DNA from: Symbiodinium natans
Taxonomy: Eukaryota; Sar; Dinophyceae; Suessiales; Symbiodiniaceae
Reading direction: 5' to 3'
Assembly (NCBI GenBank): GCA_905221605.1
Contig: CAJNDS010000076.1
Location: 21,001-85,000 of the forward strand
Length of the DNA: 64,000 nucleotides
Part shown: piece after piece, positions 21,016 through 31,682 of the stretch
How positions within the stretch are numbered: position 1 is the stretch's first letter
Layout of the letters: each line of letters opens with the position of its first letter
Made by a program: the position numbers and the translations under genes
Notes under the pieces: generated by a model
Told to the model about the DNA's origin: nothing
Database searches by the model: none
Seen by the model: only the letters and a program-made list of their open reading frames with translations

Positions 21016-21840
21016 CCCCGAACCTCTCTTAGGGGTTCAGCTTTTCTTTGGTTTTTGGTTTTTGACTGGGGTCTTTACACGGATACTGAGAGGGGCAAGG
21101 CCTGGTGCGCAGGCACCTGAGGGGCATGGTGATGATGGTCTCGGAGAACAGCTGCTGAAAAAAAAGAGTTGTGGCTCTCTTGATGTTCAGTTGTTGGTCC
21201 ACACTCCGAGAGCAGTTTTGTCGACTTTAGTCGTTGACGCCTCAAGTCTTCAAGTTTTGCAGGGTTTTTGTTTGTTTTTCGTTTTTTCAGGGCCCTGCAC
21301 AGATGGGTCTCTGTAGCCATGAACAGGCTCCATGTGGCTTCTTGTCTGTGGGTCGGGGATGTTTTCGGCCGCTCATGTTCTCGAGCTGGCACCCTAGACG
21401 CATGTCACATTTTTGCAGTAGCCAAGAGAGCACACCACGAGCACCTTGAAGCCGAGCTTGGAGCCTGCCATGCCTTCTACTGAAGCTGGACGGCTTTCTC
21501 TCAGTGATAGCCGGCTTTTTTTTCTGTCCCGTCGCCAGACGGCCCGGTATCTGCTCAAGGAATCGAAGGAATAGCGTTTCGCGTCCGATCCGGAAATGGC
21601 ATAGTCGAGGAAGGACGTGGCTCAGATAGAAGTCATGCTATGCCCAGTTATGACAATCAATTTCGCAAAAACAGGGTGAGGAGTGTTTTAGAGTTTGCTT
21701 TGCATCTCCAACTGAGCCCCCAGCCGAGCCGTCAAGCCAGCAGAGTTTGCGCCTGCTGCCATGTCCCAGAGCGTGCCGCCGGAGAGCAAGCAAGTTCCTG
21801 GGAGTTGTTGGAACACTTTTCGAGTCGTCTTACCTGTGCC
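21016..21840. other. No gene recognised; possible 5' part of the ion-channel gene
   Basis: Contains short frames and pyrimidine-rich AG sites (for example CATTTTTGCAG at about 21,409-21,419) but no frame I can tie to the channel gene downstream. The N-terminal exon of that gene may lie here. Confidence 0.25.
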
Positions 21841-21844
21841 CACC

Positions 21845-21932
21845 AGCTGATGATGATGCGATGATGCTGATGATGATGATGATGATGACGATCACGATGA
21901 CGATGACGGTGACGATGATGGTGACGGTGATG

Positions 21933-21966
<34 letters not shown>

Positions 21967-22025
21967 GATGCTGCTGCGATGCTGCTGCGATGCTGCTGCT
22001 GCGATGCTGCTGCTGCGATGCTGCT
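21845..22025. repeat. (GAT)n and (GCT)n trinucleotide arrays
   Basis: GATGAT/GACGAT repeats run into GCTGCT and GATGCTGCT repeats directly upstream of the channel coding block. The same frame is open through part of it (Leu/Cys/Ala runs), but this is probably intron. Confidence 0.9.
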
Positions 22026-22050
22026 TGTGTTGGGAAAGAGTTCTTGGCAA

Positions 22051-23106
22051 GAGGCGTGCTTGGTGCGGATTAACATCGACAACCTGAGCAAGTTCGATCA
22101 ATGCGAGCAGCAGTTCGGGGCTACCGTCTTTCTTGAAATGACCTTCAAGGGCATAGGGCAGACTTGGAAGAATGCGTTTCCGGATGCCCCAGAGGGCGAC
22201 GACATGAAACACTTTGCCAACACCGACAACGTGTCACTGAAACCTGTTGTAAAGACCGCGGTGCGCTTGGACGTCGTGAATCAGCTCAGCCACGAAGACC
22301 TGGAGGCCAAGTCTTTCAGTCTGGACGGGCAGGATGCAGATGTGGTTCTGCGCTGGAAGTTCCGGGGCACGTTTGGTGAAGAGATGGACTTCCGCGATTT
22401 CCCCATGGACCAGCAGCACTTTTCAGTACGCATCAAGCTCCCAGTGCCGGCGGACAAGATGGACTTGCAGCTGAATCACGACGAGTCCAGGTTTGTGTCC
22501 AGTTCTTGTTCCATGGATAGCATGTGGAAGGTTGGGAGAAAAGTGAAGTTAGGTTGGAAAAGAACGGCTGCGAAGGAGAGCGCCCATGGGGCCCGCTATT
22601 TCATCATCTCTGCAAGTGTGCCGGCCATGCGCCGGTCCCATTTCTATGTCATCAACCTCATGGGCCCCATGTTCCTTTTTGTCTTTGGCGCCTGGGCATC
22701 TTTCTGCGTACATGTGAAAGACATAGCGGACAGGTTGTCAGTCTCAGTGGCTTTTGTGCTGGTGTCAGTGGCCTTCCGCTTTACAGTTCCAACTCCGCTG
22801 CCACCAGTGGCATACACCACCCTGCTGGATGGTCATACTACAGTATGCAACTTGCTCATAGCCTTCATCATCTTTGAGAATGCGATAGTCGGAAGATGGT
22901 TCTCAGATGGGCAGCTTGATGAGCTCCTCATGATCGCCGTTCCCACAGCGTTTCTGCTGTTCGAGCTTTTTTTCGGACTGTACATGTGGCGTCGATGGTC
23001 CGTTAACTCGCGTCGGGTTGAACGCCCGATCGAACCAGACGACAGCGATCACAGTGAAGCTGAGGGTGACAGCGACGACGTTGCGTCCATCCCAGGTTCT
23101 TCTTGA
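22051..23106 (+). CDS. Pentameric ligand-gated ion channel, main exon
   Basis: Open frame covering nearly a full channel subunit. Counting from 21,979: ligand-binding domain about residues 28-215 with the loop motif FPMDQQ at 141-146; four membrane helices at about 221-244, 248-267, 279-302 and 315-337; then a short acidic tail and TGA. In the loop the Cys that follows FPxDxQ in animal receptors is Phe here and its partner is also missing. The protein is therefore of the Cys-loop-less type seen in bacteria and many protists (established for GLIC/ELIC-like channels). The ORF's first ~27 residues come from a GCT repeat and are unlikely to be translated; CTTGGCAAG just before 22,051 is a possible acceptor, so a 5' exon with a signal peptide is expected upstream. 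Location: plasma or internal membrane. Ligand not predictable. Confidence 0.85.
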   Translation, partial: EACLVRINIDNLSKFDQCEQQFGATVFLEMTFKGIGQTWKNAFPDAPEGDDMKHFANTDNVSLKPVVKTAVRLDVVNQLSHEDLEAKSFSLDGQDADVVLRWKFRGTFGEEMDFRDFPMDQQHFSVRIKLPVPADKMDLQLNHDESRFVSSSCSMDSMWKVGRKVKLGWKRTAAKESAHGARYFIISASVPAMRRSHFYVINLMGPMFLFVFGAWASFCVHVKDIADRLSVSVAFVLVSVAFRFTVPTPLPPVAYTTLLDGHTTVCNLLIAFIIFENAIVGRWFSDGQLDELLMIAVPTAFLLFELFFGLYMWRRWSVNSRRVERPIEPDDSDHSEAEGDSDDVASIPGSS

Positions 23107-23214
23107 GTACGGTTCGGCAGCTACGATCAACATGAACAGATTCCACCCGCCTCCAACGTACGGCTTTGGAAGCCTTACGCCAGGGGAGCTGCTGGCGGTT
23201 CGAGTATGCGTGGG

Positions 23215-23640
23215 CCATATCCCAGCTTACAAAGTTAGAGCTGTGTGCCATGTGGCCATGTGTATAGTCAGCTTAAACCGATCAAAGCACCATCGGTTCG
23301 TGAGCTTCACGCACAGAGCAGGAGGCGCGATCGTCTACCTGCCCAATGGCAGAAAAGCGCCCAACAGAGGTTGCCCGTGGCTCTAGGATACAGACTTGGC
23401 CTGCTCATCCATCGCCGTCGAGGATGATTCGATCTGTGGCTTGCTAGGGACTCGTTCGTATTCTCGGCAAAACTCCGTTAGATGGCGCGAAGGCTTCATG
23501 GAAGTGAGAAAGGGGCTATTTGCAGCGCATCCGCATTGGCTCTTTCTGATTCTAGGGTACGGAGGCATCTCTACAGCTTTCACGAGCCCATGAGCAGATC
23601 TCCTGAAGCCCAACCCTAAAGCTTCAACTCCACATGCAGC
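23215..23640 (+). other. Block conserved with the unit 2 tail (58,947-59,345)
   Basis: Similar sequence at both places, with two 6-nt indels. One frame reads NRSKHH then RFVSF.HRAGG in both copies and might be an exon, but an alternative frame is also partly conserved, so I do not call a protein. Confidence 0.45.
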
Positions 23641-24914
23641 CCACGCCCCATGCAAGGCCAAGAAGTCGTGTCTTCTAGCCCATTGCAAACCCTCAGCCAT
23701 GCTTCCCTCAGCTCTCAAGGTGTGCACTCACCACAGCCCGGTATAAACTCCTCAACTTCTTCTCTATTGGTAGTCCTCCTTTGCATACCAGCAGGGCACT
23801 ACTCTTTTTCACGCTTGAGGGTGCCGCGCCCGCTTGCACAGCCGGCAAGAATTACTGTTGAGGGCCATGGACTTAGTCCCACCTTGAACCTCGCCAGGGG
23901 CTCAGTCGTCCGACTGCAAGCAGCTCCTTAGTCAGAACTCGCGATGACGGGCTCTCTGCAATCCCGGCATGTGGGATGTAGCCCTACATAGCGAGACAGC
24001 ATTGGGGTGGCTTCCACCGTCTAGAAGGAGTCTCACTTTCTGCCATCATTTTTGAAGGGAAAACGTTGGAAACAGCTGAGCCCAGTTGAATCCCCAGGCC
24101 GCCCATCTCCCGCCGAGCATAGGGCACCCCGGAGCCCATTCTGACTGGAGGACGGGTTTCTGCAGTTCAAGGGTTTAGGGTTTAGGGTTTAGGGTTTAGG
24201 GTTTAGGGTTTAGGGTTTCAAAGGGGCATAAAGGGGCATTGAGGCTGTTTAGTACTTCTGGCAGCTCCGACCTCAGATTCCTTGGCTGGATCGAAACATG
24301 GGAAAGTTGGTGCGCCCTCGCAAGCCTAGCGCCGAGCTACCCAAGCCGGTACAACCTGATCTTAGCTCTTTGCAAGGGTTCTTGCCTTTCTGGCCTGAGA
24401 CGTTCTTCGGCAAAATTCGATCCAGGAGTATGTGTGTACATGTGAATTCCGGGCGTGTGGAAGCAGCTACTTCCATCTCGGGGCCTCTTGGGGAATGCAA
24501 GCCTCCTCAGTGTTGAATGCGCTTCCGGCAGAGCCGGATCACCTCACCTCTCGCAGCCCCATGCTCCCCCTTCCAGGCCATCCACATCGCCTCGTTGAGC
24601 ACCGAGCTCCCCCCGAACCCGGCAGTTGCCTAAAGGCATGGGAAGAAGAAAAAAAAGGCGAGTCTGCTGCAGCGTAGCTGGAATCACAGCGCAGTTCAAG
24701 AAAGCAGCTTGCGTGCCGGCAGCAGCAGACATGACTCATGAACCAGGGGGCAGACCCACAGAGGCAAAAGATGCTTGGAGCGTTCGGCTGAGCCATCTTC
24801 TTTGAAGTAGCTCATGTGCAGCCACAGTGAAGCCATACCGGGCTTCGAAGGAACTGCAAGCAGGCGCAAGCCGTAGGTCTCGAAGTCCCTGGCTCGATCT
24901 CACATGGTCTTAGA
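23641..24914. other. Unit 1-specific tail block, no gene recognised
   Basis: Mostly absent from the unit 2 tail, where the sequence jumps from CCACGCCCCATGC to CAGCCCTTTTC. Holds one TTTAGGG array (listed separately) and only weak ORFs. Confidence 0.4.
24172..24220. repeat. Interstitial telomere-type array
   Basis: Six to seven perfect TTTAGGG copies. Confidence 0.9.
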
Positions 24915-26470
24915 CCAGCCCTTTTCCTTCCAAAGACTCCTGAAACCATGTGCTTGAGGTTCAAGCTTCAGAGGATCATGCTCGATATTGCCTTGGCATG
25001 TTGAATGTACAACGGGCTAGGCTCTGTTGCGGTTGCTGTTCTGTTCAGGCCTAGACCCCAACACATTCTCACTTGTTTGCTTGCTTCTTTGCATCAGCCC
25101 GTTTTGCGTCTTTCAGCGTGGTTTCAAGACATGGGAGCCTCAGGACCTGACGCGATGGCCTGCAGCCATGGCCAACGCCGCCAACGCTGCCAACGCCTGG
25201 AGAGGCTCGGAACGAGACTTTAAAGCTTTTCCAGCGGCGCATGGTGGGCAAAGCGTCTGCAATGTCTGCAATCTCTGGTGCGAGGCCGATGCCTCCAGGC
25301 TGCGCGGGGGCCATCGGGGCCACGGGCCCCGCAGAGGGTTGCAGCATGTATCACTAAACGCACGTCCCTTTGGCCATCAAGTCGAGCCTTGACTTTCGTG
25401 ACGTTATCTCATGCGCAGTTTGTGCTTGCCCATCTGGTTGTGACATGAAGCGCTTGGCTTCTTGCCTGGCTTCTTGCCCCCGCATTTCCGGGCTCAGGCC
25501 AGGAAAGCGTTTCGGGAGAACTGCGGGCTCGAGGTTTCCTGAATTCGCCGCAGCCGGAGGAGCCGGAGCACAGCCAAAAGAGAGCTTGTGCGTGCGTGTG
25601 ATCGGGCATGTTACCTTGGTCGAACGCTGAGAGCGCTGAACAAGGTGAGGTTGAACGAGGTGCTTCAGAGGCAACTCCAGACCAGCGCCGCCCGGAAACA
25701 AATCGGTTGACCCAAAGCAATCGATGGCCATTCCCTGCATAACCTATATGGCAATATGGTATCAGGATCAAGGGCCAGGGGCCCAAGATTTGCAGTTTAG
25801 CAGCTAGCTAGGTAGCTGCTGCGTAACCTGCAGAGGGGATCTGTGGCAGTATCTTCAAGGAGACTCTGAAAATCTTGCATTCGTCCTAGCTCCAATTCCA
25901 GTATCGACCCAACCGTGGAAAAAGGCACCCTTTATAGTGAGATTGCAAGGCAGGGTCAGATATCGGTTTGGAAAGTCCTTTTGGACACCGACATCTGGAA
26001 ACTGGTATTGCGACTGGAAGTCTCGAGATGAGTGCAGAGAGCAGAGAGACCCGACTCTGTTGCATCTGCTCCTTGTCACTTTTTTTGTTTTGCTGGTGCC
26101 TTGGCGCCAGAATCGCAGACTGAAATGGTATGTTTTATGTCTCGGACCGCTGCTTGTCCCTTGGCTCTAGCAAAAGATGGCAGAAGCCTGGGCCGCTCAG
26201 GAACTCTCAGCCCACTCCTCACACCTCATTCCCACTCACGCACTCAGCACCCAAGGCCTTTGCAGGTGCAGGTCGATAGAGTCTGATAGAGGATGCGTTA
26301 GCAGTCGCTGCAGTATGCGCAGAGCCCGAAGCCCCAACTGATGAACCTGATTAACCTCTGCAAGAATCTTGCAGTGCGAGCTTCGACTATGTTAGTTGCG
26401 GTGCTGCTCTGTGTCTGAAGACCAGGGCTTTTGCAAGTCCTGCGCCTGGCCATGGCCCTTTCATGGTGAT
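24915..26470. other. Conserved tail end of unit 1
   Basis: Strongly similar to 59,345-60,927. Mostly non-coding by eye; one possible exon is listed at 25,117. Confidence 0.6.
25117..25221 (+). CDS. Possible exon in conserved tail
   Basis: After CTTTCAG, reads RGFKTWEPQ then an Asn-Ala-Ala repeat and AWRGSERDF. The copy at 59,545 lacks exactly one codon and otherwise keeps the frame. The strand is not certain because the reverse complement downstream (25,250-25,347) is also open in both copies. Confidence 0.3.
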
Positions 26471-27227
26471 CCCGAGCGCCTCCGCACCAACCGTGCAAGA
26501 CCCTCCCGCGCTGGCGCTTCGGAGGGCCCAGGCAGGCGGAATGCACGGGAGCTCAGGCTGCTACTAGTGCTATTGGTAAGACGATGTAGGCGTGTCATGG
26601 TGTAGAGTAAGAAGATGCCAAAGTTCAAAAAGCCCGAGTGCCCGGGCCCAGCCAAGCTCTGGGACCAGGCACAGAATGCTTCGAGTGGTGCTTCCGAAGC
26701 CGATGCCGAGGCAGGGGGTACTTGGGGAAGCAGCAAGACCTTGTCCTGGCAGGTTCCCTTTTTCCAAATGCAAAGGGACTGAAAGTAAGTGAGACCCCCG
26801 GAGCCTGAATGGAAAGAGCTCGGCACACGGAAAGAAGCCCGAGGCCGGAGTCGAGTACGGCTGAGCAGCCGAAAGTCGAAAGTGTCAGCGGGTTGCAAGC
26901 ATTTACTGTGTGTCATCACATTGGCGCCCGCGTGAGCCCACTGGTCCAGCCTTAGGCTTCCAGGCGAGTGCCACAAAACCCCACGAGCCAGTCATGCAGC
27001 AGACATGTGCACACAGTCGTTGACCGCGGGGTCCCTCGGATCGTAGCCTCTTTCCAGCCAAGCAGGCCCCCATAGTACAGTACAGGTACTTGGACTCCCC
27101 CTGTCTTGCTTTCCCTATGTTGCCTGGAAGCCTGAGGTCTTATACTATGAATGCACTTGCCGGGTCTTGCTAGCATGAGATCAACTGCCCACGGACCTAA
27201 GACTTGCTTCGTCCTTTGCATTGCCAG

Positions 27228-27664
27228 GACGGAGTGCCTCCCATCGAGAAGGTCCCGATCCCCTCCATCGCAGCGGGCAAGCCCATCCGCGTCTGCACGT
27301 CTTGCCCGTCAGAGCTTTACAACCACGTCGAGGCTTTGTGCAGCGAGCTGGATATCAGGAGGGCCTTTGGTAGAAAGGGCGACTTCATGGAGGACACAGA
27401 AGGCGAAGACTGGTTCGGCCATTGGCAGAATAGAGTGCTGCAGGCTCTGGACGACTTTCTCCAGACGAAGCAAGAAGGTGCCATCTCGATCCGGAGCTTA
27501 ATGATCACCGACGGCGACAATCCAAATTGCAAGAGGGAACGAAACAACATGAATGAGTTAGTGGAAGCGCTTAAGTTTGACAGGGGGACATTGTGGAGCT
27601 TCCACGTTATTCCTCAGCCGGTGCGCGTGCAAGACTTGGAAACGGAGGTTCGCAGCGCGACGGG
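27228..27664 (+). CDS. Helicase-gene exon h1, unit 2
   Basis: Copy of 2,781-3,216 after the same CATTGCCAG acceptor. Most differences are substitutions, with the CxxC and EDTEGEDWFGHW features intact. The last ~25 codons differ most (Asn-Asn-Met-Asn-Glu start). Near the donor the copy has one extra base before GTCAG, so either the donor has shifted or the frame is broken there. Confidence 0.6.
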
Positions 27665-27858
27665 GTCAGTTTCTTCTGTTTGTTGAACCTACAAGTGCCC
27701 AAACCCAATCCGCTATGCAGCGGGATGCATGCTTGCTGTGCTTAAATGACCGATGCCCAGGTAGTTCGCCGCGAGAGGACGGGCGTGCCCACTGAAATCA
27801 GCTTGAGCGCGGACGTGTTAAGGCTTTGGCATGGTGTCTTGTTGTTTTTTCCTGTGAG

Positions 27859-27965
27859 GAGCGCGATGTCCAGCGGGCTTACGAGCAATTCCTCAGGTCC
27901 GGCAAGCACAAAGATGCCTGGTCCTTCTACCTGATGACCATGGCTTTGAAGGACCATGGTCTTGC
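27859..27965 (+). CDS. Helicase-gene exon h2, unit 2
   Basis: After CCTGTGAG; keeps SGKHKDAWSFYL. The end is placed near CCATG|GTC, which would be a normal donor. Confidence 0.45.
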
Positions 27966-28259
27966 ATGGTCTTGCTACTTTCAACGGCTGATTTCCGTGT
28001 CGTTTGCATGCCCTCTCCGCAAGGGGAAGCACGATTATGTTCGAGGGGCCTTGATCGGGTCTTGGGTGGCCATTGCTTGTGGGTGTTAAGCATCATGAAG
28101 ATATGTGAATATATATATATATATATGCTCACCCCCCCCCATGATCTAGGTCGAAAGGCCTTTCGGGCCCATCGAAGCGAGATTTAAACCTAAGTCGGAA
28201 TGAAAATTAAAAGGCCACTGGCCTCATTCGTAGTAAATTTTTTTTAGAAATCTAAATTT

Positions 28260-29960
28260 GCCAATTAAAAGCCGCACCCTATGAAATCCTCTTCTGGGGC
28301 CTGCCTGTCCGTAACAAAATCTCACAAGAGCTTTATATGCAGAGGTTACAGCCTCAGAAATCCTCATCTGGGCTTCCTTCCTATTTTATTGAGAAAATGA
28401 TTCTACATAAGAAGCCCACACCCTACGAAAAGAATTCTATACTTAAAGGCCACACCCTATGAAATCCTCTTCTGGGCCCTCTTAATGAAATTTCAGTAGA
28501 CTTGTGTCTGATAAAGCCACAGCTTCGTTCGTAATTAACCCAAGTAAAAAAACATATTAAGAGGCCCAGCCCCAAGACATCCTCTTCTAAGCCTCATTGA
28601 TTAATACCTATTTAGAACATTTTTGTTTTTCCCACACCCTGTGAAATCTTTCGCTGGCCCCATTCGTAATGAAACGCAATTTGATTTCATATTGTAAGCC
28701 CACACCCTAAGAAATCCTCTTCTGGGCTTCGTTCGTAATTGAACCCAAGTAAAGCAAGTGTATATTCAGAGGCCAACCCCAGGACATCCTCCTCGCAATG
28801 AAACCGAGTTAGAATTCTATATCGCAGACCATACCCTATGAAATCCCTTTCTGGCCCCTATTTGTAATGAAGATTAATTAGAATTCTGTATTACAAAGCC
28901 ACACGCCAAGAAATCCTCATTAGACCTTCGTTTGTAATTAGACTTATTTTCGATTTGCCAAGATGCTTGTATTAAAAAAAGCCACACCATTCTGGGGCCT
29001 GTTCGTAACAGAATCTCGTAAGAAGTTTATAATTCTAGGTAAGAAGCCCACACCCTAAGAAGTTCTGACCTAGGCTAGGTTCGTATGTAACTCTTGGACA
29101 GAAATTTATATCATGAGCCCCCATTCGTATTTGAATGTACTTACAATTCCATATTTAACCGCTAGACCCTATGAAATCCTCTTCTGGTGCCTATTAGTGA
29201 AATGTCAATAGACTTGTATATGATAAAGCCATAGCTTCGTTAGTAAATTAAACCCAAGTCAAACAAACAAATTAAGAGGCCCCGCCACAAGACATCCTCT
29301 TTTAAGCTTCATTGGTTAATACCTATTTGGAATTCTATTTTGCAGACCACACCCTATGAAATTCTCCCCTGGCCTCGCTTCATACTAAATGTTATTTGAG
29401 GTTTGTATTAAAACGCCACACCCTAAGAAATCCTCATCTGGACTCGTTTGGAATTCCACTTAAATTGAATTTTAAGTTTAGAGGCCACACCCCTCTGGAC
29501 AGAATTTAAAAGGCCACACCCTAAGACCTGTGTATGGTAAAGCCACAGCTTCATTCGTAAAGCCAAACCAAGTAAAACAATTAAGAGGCCACGCCCTTCT
29601 AAGCCTCATTCGTTACTACCTCTTTGGAATTTTATTTTACCGACCACACCCTGTGAAAGTCTCCTCTGGCCCCGCTTCGTAATGAAATGTAATTTGAGGT
29701 TTGCACTAAAACACCACACCCTAAGAAATCCTCAACTGGACTTCCTTTGTGATTCCACTTAAATAGACGTTTAAATTAAGAGGCCACACCCCAAGACATC
29801 CTCTTCGAAGCCCCACTCTTTTTTAAGTCCAATTAGACTTTTGAATTGCAGGTCCACATCCTCAAAAGAACCACACCCTAAGAAACCCTCTCTATTTCTT
29901 TTTTTTATTACTTTTCATATTAAGACGCCACATCCCAAGACATCCTCTTCTAAGCCTCAT
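28260..29960. repeat. Degenerate satellite inside the inverted-repeat element
   Basis: About twenty degenerate copies of a unit carrying CACACCCTAAGAAATCC, CTCTTCTGGGCC, TTCGTAAT and an AT-rich tail, spaced roughly 60-110 nt. No coding frame. Confidence 0.85.
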
Positions 29961-30137
29961 TCGTAATTAAATCTAATGGAACTTTACATGTTAACGCCAC
30001 GCCCTGCATACCAAATAGGCTGAATTGAGAAAAAAAACGAATGGTGGGTGTGTTTGTGTGCTTTTCTCTGTGTGTGTGCAAGGCAGTCACATTAGCAGAA
30101 ACAACGTATAACAATACACATTCTTTATACAAGAAAA

Positions 30138-30690
30138 GCATTTTTTGCAAAATTTGCTAAAAAAACCCAAAATCCAAAAATCCAAAAATCCAAAAATTCA
30201 AAACCATGGAGCCGGGAGGCCGCCTTTTTTGGATTTTTTGGTTTTCTCGAGGTTTTTTTGGTTTTTTTTTTGGAAAAATCCAAAAAAAACCATGGTTTTT
30301 TTGGATTTTACTTGCTCCTGGCCTCAAAAACCTAAAAAACACATGGTTTTTTTTGGATTTTGAGTGAAAATCCAAAAAAACCATGTGTTTTTTTAGTTTC
30401 TGAGACCAGGAGCACCTGAAATCCAAAAAAACACGAGGGTTTTTTTGGATTTTCACTCAAAATCCAAAAAAAAACATGTGTTTTTTAGGTTTTTGATGCC
30501 ATGAGCAAGTAAAATCCAAAAAAACACATGGTTTTTTTTGGATTTTTCCAAAAAAAACCAAAAAAACCTCGAGAAAACCAAAAAATCCAAAAAAGGCGGC
30601 CTCCCGGCTCCATGGTTTTGAATTTTTGGATTTTTGGATTTTTGGATTTGTGTCAAATTTTGCAAATTCTGCAAAAAAGAAGTGTGTTTT
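30138..30690. repeat. Large foldback palindrome
   Basis: Left arm 30,138-30,300 and right arm about 30,515-30,690 are near-perfect reverse complements: GCAAAATTTG, repeated AAAATCC, CCATGGAGCCGGGAGGCCGCC, CTCGAG. The ~210-nt centre is itself a series of smaller AATCCAAAAA/TTTTTGGATT hairpins. Symmetric ORFs on the two strands are a by-product. Confidence 0.9.
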
Positions 30691-30973
30691 GCATACAATT
30701 CTGTGTTTATAAGCCTGTCCTATGCAAATAATTCATAGACATGTTTACCAAATTGCATTTTCATGTGTTTTTTGGGTGTTTTTTTATGTGGTGATGTGGA
30801 AGTAGTGCTAAACACACGCGTTTTTCACTATTTAGATGTTTTCTCGCATAGGACTAGACGTGCAAAAACAGGACATCGCCTAGCATAGCCAGAATGTCAT
30901 TTTAATCGGTATTTACGAGGGTTTTTATAGGGACAAAGCAAAACCTAGATCATGGGGGGGGGGGGGGTGACCA

Positions 30974-31035
30974 TATATATATATATATACGTATGTATGT
31001 ATGTATGTATGTATGTATGTATGTATGTATGTATG
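30974..31035. repeat. (AT)n and (GTAT)n microsatellites
   Basis: AT run followed by about ten GTAT units at the right flank of the inverted-repeat element. Confidence 0.9.
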
Positions 31036-31682
31036 TGCACGTACCCGCTCTTATGTAGGTTGATGTGCATATGGATGCCTCATCCCCTCTCCAAAGGTCA
31101 CATCCCTCTCCAAAGTCTGGCATGGCCTCCTCGTTGCATGGTGAGCTTTCAATGGAAAACGTGCAGATTGAGAATGGATGGTTGATCGGCATATCTTTGG
31201 ACTTAGTATTTGCACACATTCGTCTTCCTAGAAAAGTGTTGTTTTCTGAACGTTCTATCGCAAAATTGATCAGAATAGACCATAGTGCTGGATTGTATGA
31301 ACTAACTTGAGGGGTAGGGGTCAGAACGACTGAAACGAACATGTTTTGTGTCAGGAGACTGTCATTTCCGAGACCTTGTATCTAGTTAAGCGTGCAAGCT
31401 TTCCGCAAAATAGTGGAGATCAGTTGTTAGTGAGGCATTCTGTATTATGTGAGTGCTGTACATGCAAGGGAATACGCCACGCCATACATGTCCTGCGGTC
31501 CATATGCAAGACTTGAGCTTTCGAGTTTCATCTTGGCTGTTTGGATTTGTCATTGCTGCTGTATCGTATCTCGTCGGTGTTCTGCGACTGTGTTCCAACG
31601 GAATCTGTTTGTGCAAACACCTCGGTGTGATGAAGAAGGATCGCCCTCAGAATCCCTAGGGCCTCACCAGAACGCTTGGCAG
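31036..31682. other. Remainder of helicase-gene intron, unit 2
   Basis: Matches unit 1 and unit 3 only in patches (GCATATGGATGCCTCATCCCC; CAACGGAATCTG). No additional exon recognised. Confidence 0.5.

Larger units (their letters stand above)
1790..26470. repeat. Segmental duplication, unit 1
   Basis: Similarity to unit 2 starts at a shared GAGCGCCTCCGC stretch (about 1,799 and 26,467) and continues, interrupted by insertions, through the helicase exons, the LRR gene and the tail. The tail 24,915-26,470 is matched by 59,345-60,927, immediately before unit 3, so the units are head-to-tail. Coding exons and many introns are conserved, so the duplication is fairly recent. The exact ends need a dot-plot. 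Confidence 0.85.
28121..30980. mobile_element. 2.9-kb terminal-inverted-repeat element in a helicase-gene intron
   Basis: Left end reads (AT)n GCTCA, a C run, then ATGATCTAGGT at 28,141-28,151. The right end at 30,943-30,980 is its reverse complement: ACCTAGATCAT, a G run, TGACC, (AT)n. The ends match over about 31 nt apart from one base and the C-run length. Units 1 and 3 lack the insert; the insertion point corresponds to their GT-repeat intron. The inside has no transposase-like frame. It holds an AT-rich satellite and a ~550-bp foldback, so it is a non-autonomous element. (AT)n outside both ends would fit a TA target site. Confidence 0.75.

Noticed and set aside
25069-25347. Minus-strand Pro/Ala-rich ORF conserved at 59,568-59,804
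   Set aside because: Conserved because the whole tail block is duplicated; the plus-strand frame is equally open, so neither strand is favoured.
30145-30698. Two Lys/Phe-rich proteins on opposite strands
   Set aside because: They are mirror translations of one palindrome rich in AAAATCC.
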